Source: Pseudofrankia sp. DC12 | GTDB taxonomy: Bacteria; Actinomycetota; Actinomycetes; Frankiales; Frankiaceae | DNA length: 64,000 nucleotides | NCBI RefSeq assembly: GCF_000966285.1 | Contig: NZ_KQ031391.1 | Location: 5,890,430 to 5,954,429 of the forward strand | Reading direction: 5' to 3' | Part shown: positions 1 through 10,662 of the stretch, one piece after another | Position numbering within the stretch: position 1 is the stretch's first letter | Layout: the number at the start of each line of letters is the position of its first letter | Made by a program: the position numbers and the translations under genes | Notes under the pieces: generated by a model | Told to the model about the DNA's origin: nothing | Databases searched by the model: none | What the model saw: only the letters and a program-made list of their open reading frames with translations

Positions 1-1
1 C

Positions 2-1663
2 GCGGTCGCGACGCCGGGCGCCGGAAAGACGACCTTCGCTCTGACTGTGGCCGCTGAACTGTTGGCCGCGGGCATTGTGACGGCGGTCTCGGTGGTCGCG
101 CCGACCGAGCACCTCAAGCGGCAGTGGGCGGACGCTGCGACCGGCCTCGGCATCTCGCTCGACCCGAACTTCCGGAACTCGGCTGGCGCGACGTCACGCG
201 ACTACACCGGCGTGGCGCTCACCTACGCCCAGGTCGCCGCGCACCCCGCGCTGCACCTGGCCCGCACCAAGGCCCGCCGCACACTCGTCATCCTCGACGA
301 GGTGCACCACGCGGGCGACGCCCTGTCGTGGGGCGAGGCGGTCCGGGAGGCCTTCGGCCCGGCCACCCGCCGGCTCGCCCTCACCGGTACGCCCTTCCGC
401 TCGGACGTCAACCCGATCCCGTTCGTCACCTATCTCCCCGGTGCCGACGGGGTGACCCGCAGCGTCTCCGACTCGTCCTACGGCTACGCCGAGGCGCTGC
501 GGGACGGCGTCGTCCGCCCGGTGATCTTCCTGGCGTACTCCGGCGAGATGAGCTGGCGGACCAGCGCGGGGGCGGAGCTGACGGCCCGGCTCGGCGAGCC
601 GCTGACGACCGAGCAGACGGCCCACGCCTGGCGCACCGCGCTGGACCCGAAGGGCAACTGGATGCCGGCCGTCCTCGCCGCCGCGGACACCAGGCTGTCC
701 CAGGTGCGCCGGGGCGGCATGCCGGACGCGGGCGGTCTGGTGATCGCCAGCGACCATGCCAACGCCCGCGCCTACGCGGCGCTGCTGCGCCGGATCAGCA
801 ATACCGAGCCGACGGTTGTGCTGTCGGACGACCCGACCGCGTCCGACCGGATCGAGGCGTTCCGGCGCTCCGACGCCCGGTGGATGGTCGCCGTCCGGAT
901 GGTCTCGGAGGGCGTGGACGTGCCGCGGCTCGCGGTCGGCGTCTACGCCACGTCGGTCGCGACGCCGCTGTTCTTCGCCCAGGCCGTCGGCCGGTTCGTC
1001 CGTGGCCGCGGCCGGGCCGAGACGGCGTCGGTGTTCCTGCCCAGTGTCCCGGTGCTGCTGGACCTCGCCGGCCAGATGGAGGTGCAGCGCGACCACGCGC
1101 TGGACAAGCCGCTGCGCGAGCCGGAGGGGTTCGACGACGACGCGCTGCGCGAGGCCAACCGGCGCCGCGACACCGCGGACAAGCCGGACTCGCCCTTCAC
1201 CGCCCTCGAATCGAGCGCGGAGCTGGACCGGGTCATCTTCGACGGCGGCGAGTTCGGCGCGCCGGCCGCCGCGGGCTCCGCGGAGGAGGAGGACTTCCTC
1301 GGGCTGCCGGGCCTGCTGGAGCCCGACCAGGTCGCGACGCTGCTGCGCCAACGCCAGGCGTCCCAGCTCGCCGCCGAGCGCGGTCGCAAGGCGAAGGCCG
1401 CGCGGCAGGCCGAGGCCGCCGGTCCGGTGCCCGCCCAGGCCGGCCCGCAGCCGGTCGAGGAAGGCCGTCCGGTCCACGAGGTGATCGGCGACCTGCGCCG
1501 CGAGCTCAACCGGCTGGTCGCGGCGAACAACCACCGCACCGGCCGCCCGCACGGCATGATTCACGCCGAGCTCCGCCGGGCCTGCGGCGGGCCGCCGAGC
1601 GGACAGGCCACCGCCGCCCAGCTGCAGGCCCGGATCGACACGCTCCGCAAGTGGAACTCCTAG
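2..1663 (+). CDS. DEAD/DEAH-box (SF2) helicase, 5' end outside the window
   Basis: This is the 3' part of a superfamily 2 ATP-dependent nucleic-acid helicase; 553 residues are visible. The frame is open from base 2 and the first visible residues are a Walker A loop (TPGAGKTTF, residues 4-12), so the gene starts before the window and the in-frame GTG at 47 is not the start. The DExH box reads LDEVHHAGD (about residue 97), followed by a TGTPFRSD motif III-like segment. Motif VI of the second RecA domain is QAVGRFVRGRGR. The C-terminal 200 residues are charged and alanine-rich and do not match a domain I can name. Substrate and pathway are not evident. It ends convergently against the cyclophilin gene, with a hairpin between them. 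Confidence 0.85.
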   Translation, partial: AVATPGAGKTTFALTVAAELLAAGIVTAVSVVAPTEHLKRQWADAATGLGISLDPNFRNSAGATSRDYTGVALTYAQVAAHPALHLARTKARRTLVILDEVHHAGDALSWGEAVREAFGPATRRLALTGTPFRSDVNPIPFVTYLPGADGVTRSVSDSSYGYAEALRDGVVRPVIFLAYSGEMSWRTSAGAELTARLGEPLTTEQTAHAWRTALDPKGNWMPAVLAAADTRLSQVRRGGMPDAGGLVIASDHANARAYAALLRRISNTEPTVVLSDDPTASDRIEAFRRSDARWMVAVRMVSEGVDVPRLAVGVYATSVATPLFFAQAVGRFVRGRGRAETASVFLPSVPVLLDLAGQMEVQRDHALDKPLREPEGFDDDALREANRRRDTADKPDSPFTALESSAELDRVIFDGGEFGAPAAAGSAEEEDFLGLPGLLEPDQVATLLRQRQASQLAAERGRKAKAARQAEAAGPVPAQAGPQPVEEGRPVHEVIGDLRRELNRLVAANNHRTGRPHGMIHAELRRACGGPPSGQATAAQLQARIDTLRKWNS

Positions 1664-1701
1664 CGGTCGCTCCCGCCGCTCTCGGGCCTGGGAAACGCCA
1701 T

Positions 1702-1737
1702 GGGGCTGGTCCGCGCTGGAAGGCGCGGACCAGCCCC
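1702..1737. terminator. Perfect 15-bp hairpin between convergent genes
   Basis: GGGGCTGGTCCGCGC (1702-1716) pairs perfectly with 1723-1737 across a 6-base loop (TGGAAG). It lies 38 bases after the helicase stop codon and 34 bases beyond the stop of the opposing cyclophilin gene. It can therefore act as a bidirectional terminator. There is no T-run on either side, which is usual in high-GC actinobacteria. Confidence 0.8.
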
Positions 1738-1746
1738 ACTGGCATG

Positions 1747-1778
1747 GTCAGCCGGTCAGCCGGTCAGCCGGTCAGCCG
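1747..1778. repeat. Four tandem copies of GGTCAGCC
   Basis: Four perfect, adjacent 8-bp units. The array starts ten bases after the terminator hairpin and runs into the last codons and stop (TGA) of the cyclophilin gene, so the stop codon is itself part of a repeat unit. Likely a slippage product. Confidence 0.8.
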
Positions 1779-2725
1779 GTCGGGCTGGCGGTTGCCTTGG
1801 CCGTCGCGGACGCGGTCGTCGCCGGCGTGCTGGCCGCGGACGAGGTCGCGGTCGCCGTGGCTGCCGGCGGCTGCTCCTGGTCGATCGTGATCGACGTGAT
1901 CTGTGGCTTGCTGACCGGCGCGCCGTCATCGCCGCCCTCGACCACACCCGGCCCGGTGATCTTGTCGAGCACGTCGAGGCCCTTGGTGATCTGTCCGAAG
2001 ACGGTGTAGCCGCCGGCCAGGGCCTGTGCGCCCTGCTCGCTCGGGCTGGCGTAGTTGATGAAGAACTGGCTGCCGTTCGTGTCAGCCCCCGCGTTCGCCA
2101 TCGCGAGCACGCCGCGGTTGTAGTTCACACCCGAGGTGTTCTCGTTCTTGTACTTGAAGCCGGGCGTGCCCTGGCCCGAAGCGGTCGGGTCGCCGCACTG
2201 CAGGACGAAGATGCCGGCCTCGGGCCCGTAGGTCTCCCGATGGCAGGTCGTGTTGTCGAAGTACTTCGACTGCGCCAGCTGATAGAGCGCGTGCACGGTG
2301 CACGGGGCCTTGGCCGGGTCGAGGGTGGCGACCATCGTGCCGTAGTTGGTGTTGATGGTCATCGTCGCCGGCTTGGTGGAAACCGTCGGCGCGGACGGCG
2401 GCATGGCGGCGTTCTTGGCCACGGTGCCCGAGGTGTCCTTCGTGTAGACGCAGTCGCCGACCTTGGTCGTCACCGCGGGGGTCGCGCTCGCGCTCGGGGT
2501 CGCGCTCGCGCTCGGGGTCGCGCTGGCGCTCGCGGTGGTGCTGCCGCCGCCGCCCACGGTCAGCACGATGGCCACGACGGTGCCCGCGACGACGACCGCC
2601 ACGATCGCCGCGGTGATCGCGAGGAGGCGCTGCCGGCGGCGGCGGATCGCGTGGCGGCGCTCCGCCTGGCGCTGCGCGCGTGCCATCTCGATCTCGCGCC
2701 GCCGCCGCGTCTTCGAATTGCTCAC
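1772..2725 (-). CDS. Membrane-anchored cyclophilin-type peptidyl-prolyl cis-trans isomerase
   Basis: Catalyses cis-trans isomerisation of X-Pro bonds, probably outside the membrane. A very basic N-terminus (residues 1-35, rich in Arg) is followed by one hydrophobic segment (about 36-60) and a Ser/Ala/Thr/Pro linker made of SASATP repeats (about 66-87). The cyclophilin domain fills the rest. Recognisable pieces are the CHRETYG segment (active-site Arg), the LQCGDPTASGQG segment, and the AMANAGADTNGSQFFI core. The start is GTG at 2725, with AGGGAGG eight bases upstream; an ATG eight codons earlier lies upstream of that ribosome site. 317 aa. It follows serS on the same strand after 255 bases. 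Confidence 0.9.
   Translation of the reverse strand: MSNSKTRRRREIEMARAQRQAERRHAIRRRRQRLLAITAAIVAVVVAGTVVAIVLTVGGGGSTTASASATPSASATPSASATPAVTTKVGDCVYTKDTSGTVAKNAAMPPSAPTVSTKPATMTINTNYGTMVATLDPAKAPCTVHALYQLAQSKYFDNTTCHRETYGPEAGIFVLQCGDPTASGQGTPGFKYKNENTSGVNYNRGVLAMANAGADTNGSQFFINYASPSEQGAQALAGGYTVFGQITKGLDVLDKITGPGVVEGGDDGAPVSKPQITSITIDQEQPPAATATATSSAASTPATTASATAKATASPTG
2481..2534. repeat. Three 18-bp units in the cyclophilin linker
   Basis: Two perfect copies of an 18-bp unit (2481-2498 and 2499-2516) and a third with three changes (2517-2534). They encode the SASATP repeats that link the membrane anchor to the isomerase domain. The length is a multiple of three, so copy changes would only alter linker length. 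Confidence 0.8.
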
Positions 2726-2980
2726 CGACCGGGCCTCCCTGCCCTCCACGCATCAACAGACCGTGCTCGCCCGCGATCTCCCAAAGGCCCGCCGACGCCG
2801 GGCCCAGCTTTGTGAGCGCGGCTGGGTGTTGCCTTGGAGTCGGCTTAGCGAAACCTGTGGAGGCGCTGGGTCCCGCTCACGCCCGGACCGCTCGCCGCGC
2901 TGCCGCTCCCCGGATGGCCGCCGCGTTCGCCCGGTCCGGCGCTCGCGCCCCGAACCTACCCGGTGGCGGATCCGACGGAT

Positions 2981-4243
2981 TCAGAGACTGTCGCGCCCGC
3001 CGAGGTAAGGGCGCAGCACCTCTGGCACGGCCAGTGTGGCGTCGGCCCGCTGGAAGTTCTCCAGCACCGCGGCGAGCAGCCGCGGGGTCGCGACAGCGGT
3101 GTTGTTCAGCGTGTAGGCGAAGTGAATCTGGCCGTCCGGGGTCCGGTAGCGCAGGTTGGCCCGCCGGGCCTGCCAGTCCTTCAGCGACGAGCAGCTGTGC
3201 GTCTCCCGGTACATCCCGAGCGACGGGAACCAGGTGTTGATGTCGTTCATCCGGTACTTGCCGACGCCCATGTCGCCGGTGGAGCACTCGACGACCTCGT
3301 AGGCCAGGCCCAGCGCCTGGAGGATCCCTTCGGCGGTGGCCAGCAGCTCGGCGTGCCAGCGGTCCGACTCGGCCAGGTCGTCCGCGCACACCACGAACTG
3401 CTCGACCTTCTCGAACTGGTGGACGCGCAGCAGCCCGCGCACGTCGCGGCTCGCGCTGCCGATCTCGCGGCGGAAGCAGGTGGAGATCCCCGCGTAGCGG
3501 ATCGGCAGCCGCGCGGCGTCGAGGATCTCGCCCGAGTGCAGGCCGACCAGCGCCACCTCGGCGGTGCCGGCGAGGTACGCGTCGTCGGCCGGGATCTCGT
3601 AGATCTCGGCGCGGCCCTTGGGCAGCATGCCGGTGCCGACCAGCGGTGCCTCCTTGACCAGGACCGGCACCGACATCAGCTGGAAGTCCCGGCCGCGCAG
3701 CACGTCGAGGGCGTAGGAGTGCAGCGCCCGCTCCAGCAGGACCAGGTCGCCGCACAGCGCGTAGGCGCGCTCGCCGGCGACGCGGCGGGCCCGGGCGAAC
3801 TCGGCCCAGCCACGCTTCTCGGCCAGGTCGACGTGGTCGAGCGTCTCGAAGTCGAACGTCGGCGGGGTGCCCCAGGTGCGCACCACCGTGTTGGCCGACT
3901 CGTCCGGCCCGACCGGCGCGCCCTCCCACGGGATGGTCGGCGTCGCGAGCATCAGCTCGGTCAGCCGCTCGTTCGTGGCGGCCTGCTGCTCGGCCAGCCT
4001 CTTGAGCTCGGCGTCGGTGTCGGCGCTCTGGGCGCGCAGCTCTTCCTTGCGCGCCGCGTCGGCCTTGGCGAACTCCTTGGCGGACGACTTGCGGCGGGAC
4101 AGCGCCTGGTCCTTCGCGAACTGCAGCTCGCGGTTTTCCTGGTCGAGCTTGAGCAGCTCGTCGACGTCGAGATCGAGCCCCTTGACGCGCACCGCCTGCT
4201 TCACCACGTCCGGGTTGTCCCGGATGAAGCGCTTGTCGAGCAT
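2981..4243 (-). CDS. serS: Seryl-tRNA synthetase
   Basis: Charges tRNA-Ser (and tRNA-Sec where present) with serine; cytosolic class II synthetase, 420 aa, the usual length. Residues 1-100 form the long antiparallel coiled-coil arm that binds the tRNA (start MLDKRFIRDNPD, then many Lys/Glu/Leu heptads). Motif 2 is seen as TCFRREIGSASRDVRGLLRV and motif 3 in the NNTAVATPRLLAAVLE segment with its conserved Arg. The ATG at 4243 is the start: the first residues match the family N-terminus. It is transcribed leftwards; the 290 bases upstream hold only a hairpin, so it probably has its own promoter there. Confidence 0.97.
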   Translation of the reverse strand: MLDKRFIRDNPDVVKQAVRVKGLDLDVDELLKLDQENRELQFAKDQALSRRKSSAKEFAKADAARKEELRAQSADTDAELKRLAEQQAATNERLTELMLATPTIPWEGAPVGPDESANTVVRTWGTPPTFDFETLDHVDLAEKRGWAEFARARRVAGERAYALCGDLVLLERALHSYALDVLRGRDFQLMSVPVLVKEAPLVGTGMLPKGRAEIYEIPADDAYLAGTAEVALVGLHSGEILDAARLPIRYAGISTCFRREIGSASRDVRGLLRVHQFEKVEQFVVCADDLAESDRWHAELLATAEGILQALGLAYEVVECSTGDMGVGKYRMNDINTWFPSLGMYRETHSCSSLKDWQARRANLRYRTPDGQIHFAYTLNNTAVATPRLLAAVLENFQRADATLAVPEVLRPYLGGRDSL

Positions 4244-4358
4244 GGAGTCCCGTCGTTCCTGATTGGAGTCTGTCCGGCCGGCCCTGCCCTGAGGCAGGCC
4301 TGCTCTCGTCGGAGACGGGCGCGCGCTGGCCTGAGGCGGGTCGTCACCGGCGTGGCGG

Positions 4359-4390
4359 CCGTCGACCGTTCGCTATTGGGCGGTCGACGG
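4359..4390. terminator. 10-bp perfect hairpin between crtB and serS
   Basis: CCGTCGACCG (4359-4368) pairs perfectly with CGGTCGACGG (4381-4390) around a 12-base loop. It lies about 145 bases past the crtB stop and about 115 bases before the serS start, both on the minus strand. Most likely it ends crtB transcription; a regulatory role for serS cannot be excluded. No T-run. Confidence 0.5.
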
Positions 4391-4533
4391 TCACGCTACC
4401 AGCAGGCCGGCCCCCGCCGGCCGCCGCGACGCCGGCCAGAACCGGCGTCCAGCTGAACGGTCTGGCGGATCGCCTCAGGGCACTCGTGCCGGTCACCGCC
4501 GACGGCCGACAGACCCAACGCAGCGCAACCCAG

Positions 4534-5652
4534 TCATCGACCAGAGACGTGCGTCCGCCTCGGCACTTCAGCGGTGTCCCCGCTCCAGGTTGGGGAGGGT
4601 GCCCAGCGCCCCACCCAGGCGGGCGGCCGAAGGGCGCTCAGCGCCCGGTCCCGGCCGGCCGCCGCCTGGATGCGCAGCAGGGCGCCAGCGGCGACGGCCA
4701 GCCGGCGCGGTGTGCCGACCGCGACGCGGCGGTCCAGCACCTGATAGTCGGCTTTCTCGATCTCGTCGAGGATGCCGCCGTAGAGGCGCGCCGCGGTCCG
4801 CACGCAGTCCCGTGACGTCGGGTGCAGCAGCCGAACCCCCGGCGCGGCGGCCCGCAGGATCTCCTTGGCCCGGCCGACCTCGTGGCGCAGCAGCCGGCGT
4901 ACCGCGCCGTCGACCACCCCGGTCGCCAGCCGTTCCCGGGTGACACCGAAGAGCTCCATCGACTCCCGCGGCAGGTAGACCCGGCCGCGGCGCAGATCCT
5001 CGCCGACGTCGCGCAGGAAGTTGATCAGCTGGAAGGCGGTGCCGAGGTCCCCGGCGTAGGGCGCCGCCGCGGCCGAGCTTGGCTCCAGGACCGGCAGCAT
5101 CTGCAGGCCGATGACGGTGCCCGAGCCGTACACGTAGGTCATCAGGTCATCGAAGGTGTCATAGCCGGTGACGGCCAGGTCCATCGCCATCGACGCCAGG
5201 AAGGCCTCGAAGTGCCCCAGCGGGATGTCCCAGCGGCGAATGGTGTGGAGCACGGCCGGCAGCACCGACACGTCGGACACGTACAGCGGCGGGGTCAGTG
5301 CTTCGTGGCCACCGTCGGGCTCGGGGCCGTCGCCCGCGCCGGTCCCTCCCGCCGGGCCGCCCCGGCGCAGCGCGTCGACCAGCCGGCCGCCCCAGTCGGC
5401 CAGCCACGCGGCCCGCTCGGGGGCCGGCAGCTGTGAGTCGAGGCTGTCGACGATGTCGTCCGCGTACCGGGCGAACCCGTAGAGCGCGTGCACATACGGC
5501 CGTTTCCACGCCGGCAGCAGCAGCGTGGCCAGGTAGTACGTGCGGCCGTGCTCGGCGTTGAGGCGCCGCGCCGCCGCGTAGGAGCGGCGTAGCTCCGGGT
5601 CGGCGGCGATCGCGGCCAGCTCGGCCTCGCCACCCCGGGCAGCTGTGGTCAC
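4534..5652 (-). CDS. crtB: Phytoene synthase (squalene/phytoene synthase family)
   Basis: Joins two geranylgeranyl diphosphates to phytoene, the first committed step of C40 carotenoid synthesis. Both Mg-diphosphate motifs are visible: YADDIVDS (about residue 64) and LRDVGEDLRRGRVYLP (about 212). 372 aa; the family is usually about 300, and the extra length is a Gly/Pro-rich insert near residues 95-125 plus a polar tail. The start is taken as GTG 5652, the first plausible codon before the conserved ELRRSYAAARRLNAEHG segment. The frame stays open further upstream, opposite no real gene. It is the last gene of a minus-strand series crtI-moxR-DUF58-VWA-crtB. Confidence 0.92.
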   Translation of the reverse strand: MTTAARGGEAELAAIAADPELRRSYAAARRLNAEHGRTYYLATLLLPAWKRPYVHALYGFARYADDIVDSLDSQLPAPERAAWLADWGGRLVDALRRGGPAGGTGAGDGPEPDGGHEALTPPLYVSDVSVLPAVLHTIRRWDIPLGHFEAFLASMAMDLAVTGYDTFDDLMTYVYGSGTVIGLQMLPVLEPSSAAAAPYAGDLGTAFQLINFLRDVGEDLRRGRVYLPRESMELFGVTRERLATGVVDGAVRRLLRHEVGRAKEILRAAAPGVRLLHPTSRDCVRTAARLYGGILDEIEKADYQVLDRRVAVGTPRRLAVAAGALLRIQAAAGRDRALSALRPPAWVGRWAPSPTWSGDTAEVPRRTHVSGR

Positions 5653-5705
5653 AGCGCTTGAGAGTACGACGGCCGGTTTACGCCAGGACGGCCGATCCGT
5701 GCCGT

Positions 5706-6665
5706 TCAGGGGAGCCGTCGGGAGAACGCCAGCGAGAGCGCGGCCGCGGCGAGCCCGAGCCCGAGGCTGGTCGCGACGAACTGGTCGGTGATCTCGCGGA
5801 ACTCCTTGCGGTAGCCGATCGAGCTGCCGAGGCCCTTGTAGATCGAGGTCAGCTCGTCCCCCGAGGTCGCCCGGTGATGGGAGCCACCGGTCTGCTCGGC
5901 GATCTGGCTGAGCGCCGGTTCGTTCACCGGGACCGGGATCAGCTGGCCGCCGACGTCGAGCGTGCCGTTGGGAGTGCCGTAGGCGATCGTGCTGACCGGG
6001 ATGTGCGCGTCCTTGGCGGCCTGTGCGGCCTGGCTGTTCGGCCGGCCGCGGGTGGTCTCGCCGTCGGAGAGCAGCACGATCGCGGCCGGCGGCACCGCCT
6101 GTCCGCTGTTCACGAACTGGCTGCTGACCGTGTTGATCGCCGTCAGGCCGGCGTAGATCCCCTCGCCGATCGCGGTCGCCGGGCCCAGCTGCAGGCCGTT
6201 GATACCGGCCTTGACCGCGTCCCGGTCGGTGGTCGGCGGGACCAGCACCGCGGCGGTGCCGGAGAACGAGACCAGCCCGAGGTTGATCTTCGGTGGGAGC
6301 TGGTCGACGAACGCCTGCGCGCCCTGCTTGGCCGCGGCCAGCCGGCTGGGGGAGATGTCGGTGGCCGCCATCGAGTTCGACACGTCGATCGCCAGCACGA
6401 TCGTGGCCCGCTCCCGCGGGACCAGCTCGGTCCTGGCCGGGCGGGCAAGCGCGAGCACCATACCGGTCAGCGACAGCAGCAGCAGCGCGGCCGGCACGTG
6501 CCGGCGCCACCACCGGGGCCGGATCGGCAGCACCGAGGACAACATCGACGCGGAGGCCAGCCGGGCCGCGTACCGCGCCCGGCGCAGCGAGGTGACGATG
6601 TGCGCGGCGAGCAGCGCCGCGACGGCCAGCAGCAGCCACAGCCAGTGTGTGGACAGGAAGGTCAT
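5706..6665 (-). CDS. VWA-domain membrane protein (BatA-like)
   Basis: 319 aa. Two membrane helices near the N-terminus (about 5-22 and 58-77) precede a von Willebrand A domain. The metal-ion site is intact: AIDVSNSMAATD (DxSxS, about residue 94), a conserved Thr further on, and LLSDGETT. One membrane helix lies at the C-terminus (LGLGLAAAALSLAFS). This is the Aerotolerance-type BatA arrangement, in which the VWA domain faces away from the cytoplasm. Its start codon overlaps the DUF58 stop by ATGA. MoxR-DUF58-VWA modules are thought to act together as an AAA+ chaperone and metal-binding partner; the client here is unknown. Confidence 0.85.
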   Translation of the reverse strand: MTFLSTHWLWLLLAVAALLAAHIVTSLRRARYAARLASASMLSSVLPIRPRWWRRHVPAALLLLSLTGMVLALARPARTELVPRERATIVLAIDVSNSMAATDISPSRLAAAKQGAQAFVDQLPPKINLGLVSFSGTAAVLVPPTTDRDAVKAGINGLQLGPATAIGEGIYAGLTAINTVSSQFVNSGQAVPPAAIVLLSDGETTRGRPNSQAAQAAKDAHIPVSTIAYGTPNGTLDVGGQLIPVPVNEPALSQIAEQTGGSHHRATSGDELTSIYKGLGSSIGYRKEFREITDQFVATSLGLGLAAAALSLAFSRRLP

Positions 6666-7794
6666 GACGGCCCGCCTCGGGTCGCGTTCGTCCCGGGCCT
6701 GGCGCGCGACCCGGGGTGCGGCGGTGCCGTCGGCGCGGGGTGGGGCCTGGGCGGCTTCCCGGCCGGCGGCCGGCCGGGGACGCCGCGAGATCCGGCGGAG
6801 CGCAGCGCCACCTTCCCGCGGCGGTTCGCCGCAGCGTACCGGGCGATCTCGATCAGCCAGTCGCTGTCGGTCCGCAGCCGCAGGTGTGCGGCGCCGGCGC
6901 CGCGCAGCGCCGCGGCGACCTCGTCGCGGTGGCGCGCCGCGGCCTGCTCGTAGCGGGCCCGGAAGCGGCGCGAGTGGGTCGGCAGGTCGAACAGGGCGCC
7001 GGTCTCCGGGTCGACGACCGCCAGCGGGCCGACGTTCGGCAACGACAGCTCCAGCGGGTCGATGACCTCGATCGCGAGCACGTCGTGCCGGCCGGCCAGT
7101 GCCCGCAGCGGACGTTCCCACCGCAGGTCGACCGACAGGAAGTCGGACACCACGACCACCAGGCCGCGCCGACGGGGCGGCCGGCGCAGCGACTCGATCG
7201 CCTTCGCCAGATCGGTTCCAGCCGTGGCCGGTGGGGCCGACCGGCCCCCCGTGCGCGGCGGCGGCTCGGCCGCGGTCCCGATCGTCAGCAGGCTGCGCAG
7301 CAGGGCCCGCAGGCCGGCCCGTCCCGGGCGCGCCGGGATCATCCGGGTGCCGGCGTCGGTGAGCGCGACCGCGCCCATCCGGTTGCCGGTCCGCGCGGTC
7401 AGGAACCCGACCGCCCCGGTCGCCGCGATCGCGAGGTCCCGCTTCTCGCACCGGGCGCTGCCGAAACGCTGGCTGCTGGTCAGGTCCACCAGCGCCCAGG
7501 TCTCCAGCTCCCGGTCGGCGATGAGGTCATGCACGTGGGGGACCGTGGTGCGGGCGGTGACCGCCCAGTCCATCCGGCGCACGTCGTCGCCGAACTGGTA
7601 CTCGCGGCTCTCCGCCTTCTCGCTGCCCTGGCCGGGCAGCAGGCCGAGATAGTCGCCGAGCAGCAGCCCGTCGAGCCGGCGCAGCACGGTCAGCTCCAGG
7701 TGGCGGAGGGTCCGCTCGACGACCGGGTCGGTGGCCCGCACGTGCTGGCCGGCCCCGTGGGTCTGGCCGGCCCTGTCAGCCCCCGGCCCCGGGC

Positions 7795-7798
<4 letters not shown>
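6662..7798 (-). CDS. DUF58 domain protein (first copy)
   Basis: 378 aa. Carries the DUF58 signature SREYQFGDDVRRMDWAVTAR (about residues 64-83), followed by a VWA-like fold with VDLTSSQRF. No membrane segment is seen, unlike the second DUF58 protein in this window. A basic, proline-rich tail ends the protein. It overlaps MoxR by four bases upstream and the VWA gene by four bases downstream, so all three are translationally coupled. Known role: partner of MoxR ATPases in a module of poorly defined chaperone function. Confidence 0.87.
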
Positions 7799-8892
<1,094 letters not shown>

Positions 8893-8964
8893 GGCCGCAT
8901 TCTCCCAGCCTCGCGGGGAGACCGGCGCGGAAAACCGAGGCTCGGCCACGGTCGTCCGGTTTGT

Positions 8965-9008
8965 TTACGGTTCCTTAAGGCGGTTACGGTTTCCTGAGGC
9001 GGTTACGG
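8965..9008. repeat. Duplicated 19-bp unit at the 3' end of crtI
   Basis: Two 19-bp units (8965-8983 and 8984-9002, two differences) plus a 6-base partial third unit. The second and third include the last codons and stop of crtI; the first repeats the same stop just beyond. The duplication therefore sits exactly on the gene end. Confidence 0.75.
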
Positions 9009-10552
9009 ACACTGCCGCCCGGGCCGGGCACGCAGCGTCGGCCGTCGGCCGGGCCGACCACCCGTTCCGCGGCGAGTCGCCCCGATATGAGCACCATCGG
9101 CACCCCTACGCCTGGACGGGTGCCACTGCCGGTGAACACCACATTTTCCAGGCCTGGCACCAGGTTGCCTGGCCGAAATGGGCCGGTCTGCCGGAAGGTG
9201 TGCGCCGCCGCGAACGGCGCGCCGGCCGCGAGGCCGCGGGCCAGCCAGTCCGCCGGCGTCGTCGTCGACTCGACCGCGACCGTGGCCCCGAAATCCCTGT
9301 AGCCGTGGCGTTCCAGGGTCGCGACCACCTCGTCGCGATAGCGCGGGCCAATGACGGACCAGTCGAGTTCGGCCCCGGCGACCGCATTGGGCGTGGGGAA
9401 CAGGACATGAAAAGCATGCCCCCCGGCGGGCGCGAGCGCCGCCTGCGTCATCGACGGGACACTGACCAGGAATGACGGGTCGCTCATCAGCTCACCACGG
9501 TCGATGATCTCACTGAACGTGCGTCGCCAGGCCGTGCCGAAATGGATCGTGTGGTGCGCCGCGTCCAGCCGGTCCGCGTCCGGGTGCGCGTGCGCGCCCG
9601 CGCCGGCCAGCAGGAGGAAACACGACGGCGAGTAACGCAGCCGGGCCACCCGGCGCGGTGTCACCGCGGGCGGCAGCAACTCCCGGTAGGCGGTCGGCAG
9701 GTCCGGGTTGAGCACCACGACGTCGGCGGCGATCCGCTCACCGGTGGCGGTGCGCACCGCCACCGCCCGGCCGCCGCGCACCTCGACCTCGGTCACCGCG
9801 GTGCCGTAGCGGAACGTCGCCCCGTGCTTGGCCGCGGCGGCGGCCATCGCGACCGGCACCGCGTGCAGGCCGCCCTCGGCGTGGAACACGCCGGCGACCG
9901 AGTCCATGTAGGAGATCACCGCGTAGACGCCCAGCGCCTGGTGCGGGGCGAGGCCGGCGTACATCGCCTGGAACGAGAAGAGCCGCCGGGTGCGCGGGTC
10001 GCGCAGGTGGCTCCCCACCAGTCGGTCGAGCCGGCGGAAGGCGCCGAGGGCCGCCAGCCGGGCGAGCGACGGGCGCAGCAGGCCCAGTGGCGAGTCGAGC
10101 TGGGCGTCGATGAAGTCGTGCAGCTCGGCGCGGTAGATCGTCGTCACCGTGTCGACGAACCGCCGGTAGCCCGCGGCCTCGGCCGGGCCGCAGAGCGCCG
10201 CGATGCCGGCGGCGGTCGCCTCCGGGTCGGCGCGCACGTCCAGCGCCGAGCCGTCGGCGAACCGGGCCCGGTACATCGGGTCGAGCGGGCGCAGCGTGAC
10301 CCAGTCGGCGAGGTCCTCGTTGGCCGCGGCGAACGCGTCCGCGAGCAGGTCCGGCATGGTGAGCACCGTCGGTCCGGTGTCGAACTGGTAGCCGCCGGCC
10401 CGCCACACCCCGGCCCGCCCGCCCGGCCCGTCGGCGCGTTCCAGCACGGTCACCCGCCGGCCGGCCCCGGCCAGCCGGAGCGCGGCCGCCAGGCCACCCA
10501 GCCCGGCGCCGACGACCACCACGTGGTCCGTCGGCCCCGTCACCGTCCGCAC
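8984..10552 (-). CDS. crtI: Phytoene desaturase (CrtI type)
   Basis: FAD-dependent desaturase that introduces double bonds into phytoene, giving lycopene-type products. 522 aa, typical length. The dinucleotide-binding motif [21 protein letters not shown] begins near residue 11, with [13 protein letters not shown] following it. The family segment [14 protein letters not shown] is at about residue 57. The C-terminal FAD motif is seen in [21 protein letters not shown]. The GTG at 10552 is preceded by GGAAGGA six bases upstream. It heads the minus-strand series that ends in crtB; a divergent gene begins 110 bases away, so the promoter lies in that gap. Confidence 0.92.
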   Translation of the reverse strand: MRTVTGPTDHVVVVGAGLGGLAAALRLAGAGRRVTVLERADGPGGRAGVWRAGGYQFDTGPTVLTMPDLLADAFAAANEDLADWVTLRPLDPMYRARFADGSALDVRADPEATAAGIAALCGPAEAAGYRRFVDTVTTIYRAELHDFIDAQLDSPLGLLRPSLARLAALGAFRRLDRLVGSHLRDPRTRRLFSFQAMYAGLAPHQALGVYAVISYMDSVAGVFHAEGGLHAVPVAMAAAAAKHGATFRYGTAVTEVEVRGGRAVAVRTATGERIAADVVVLNPDLPTAYRELLPPAVTPRRVARLRYSPSCFLLLAGAGAHAHPDADRLDAAHHTIHFGTAWRRTFSEIIDRGELMSDPSFLVSVPSMTQAALAPAGGHAFHVLFPTPNAVAGAELDWSVIGPRYRDEVVATLERHGYRDFGATVAVESTTTPADWLARGLAAGAPFAAAHTFRQTGPFRPGNLVPGLENVVFTGSGTRPGVGVPMVLISGRLAAERVVGPADGRRCVPGPGGSVRNRLRKP

Positions 10553-10662
10553 ATCGGATCCTTCCCCGTCCAGCCCCCGCCGGGGCCAGGTATGCGCCCG
10601 GCGGCGCGGCGCCGGGTACGGTGCGTGCGTCCGCCCGGTCCGTCCTGCCTGGAGTAGCCGCC

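Noticed and set aside
5653-6639. Fused longer reading of phytoene synthase
   Set aside because: The upstream part is antisense-frame shadow of the VWA gene and lacks any domain.
8893-8949. Longer MoxR start at 8949
   Set aside because: No ribosome site there, while ATG 8892 has GGGAG at good spacing.
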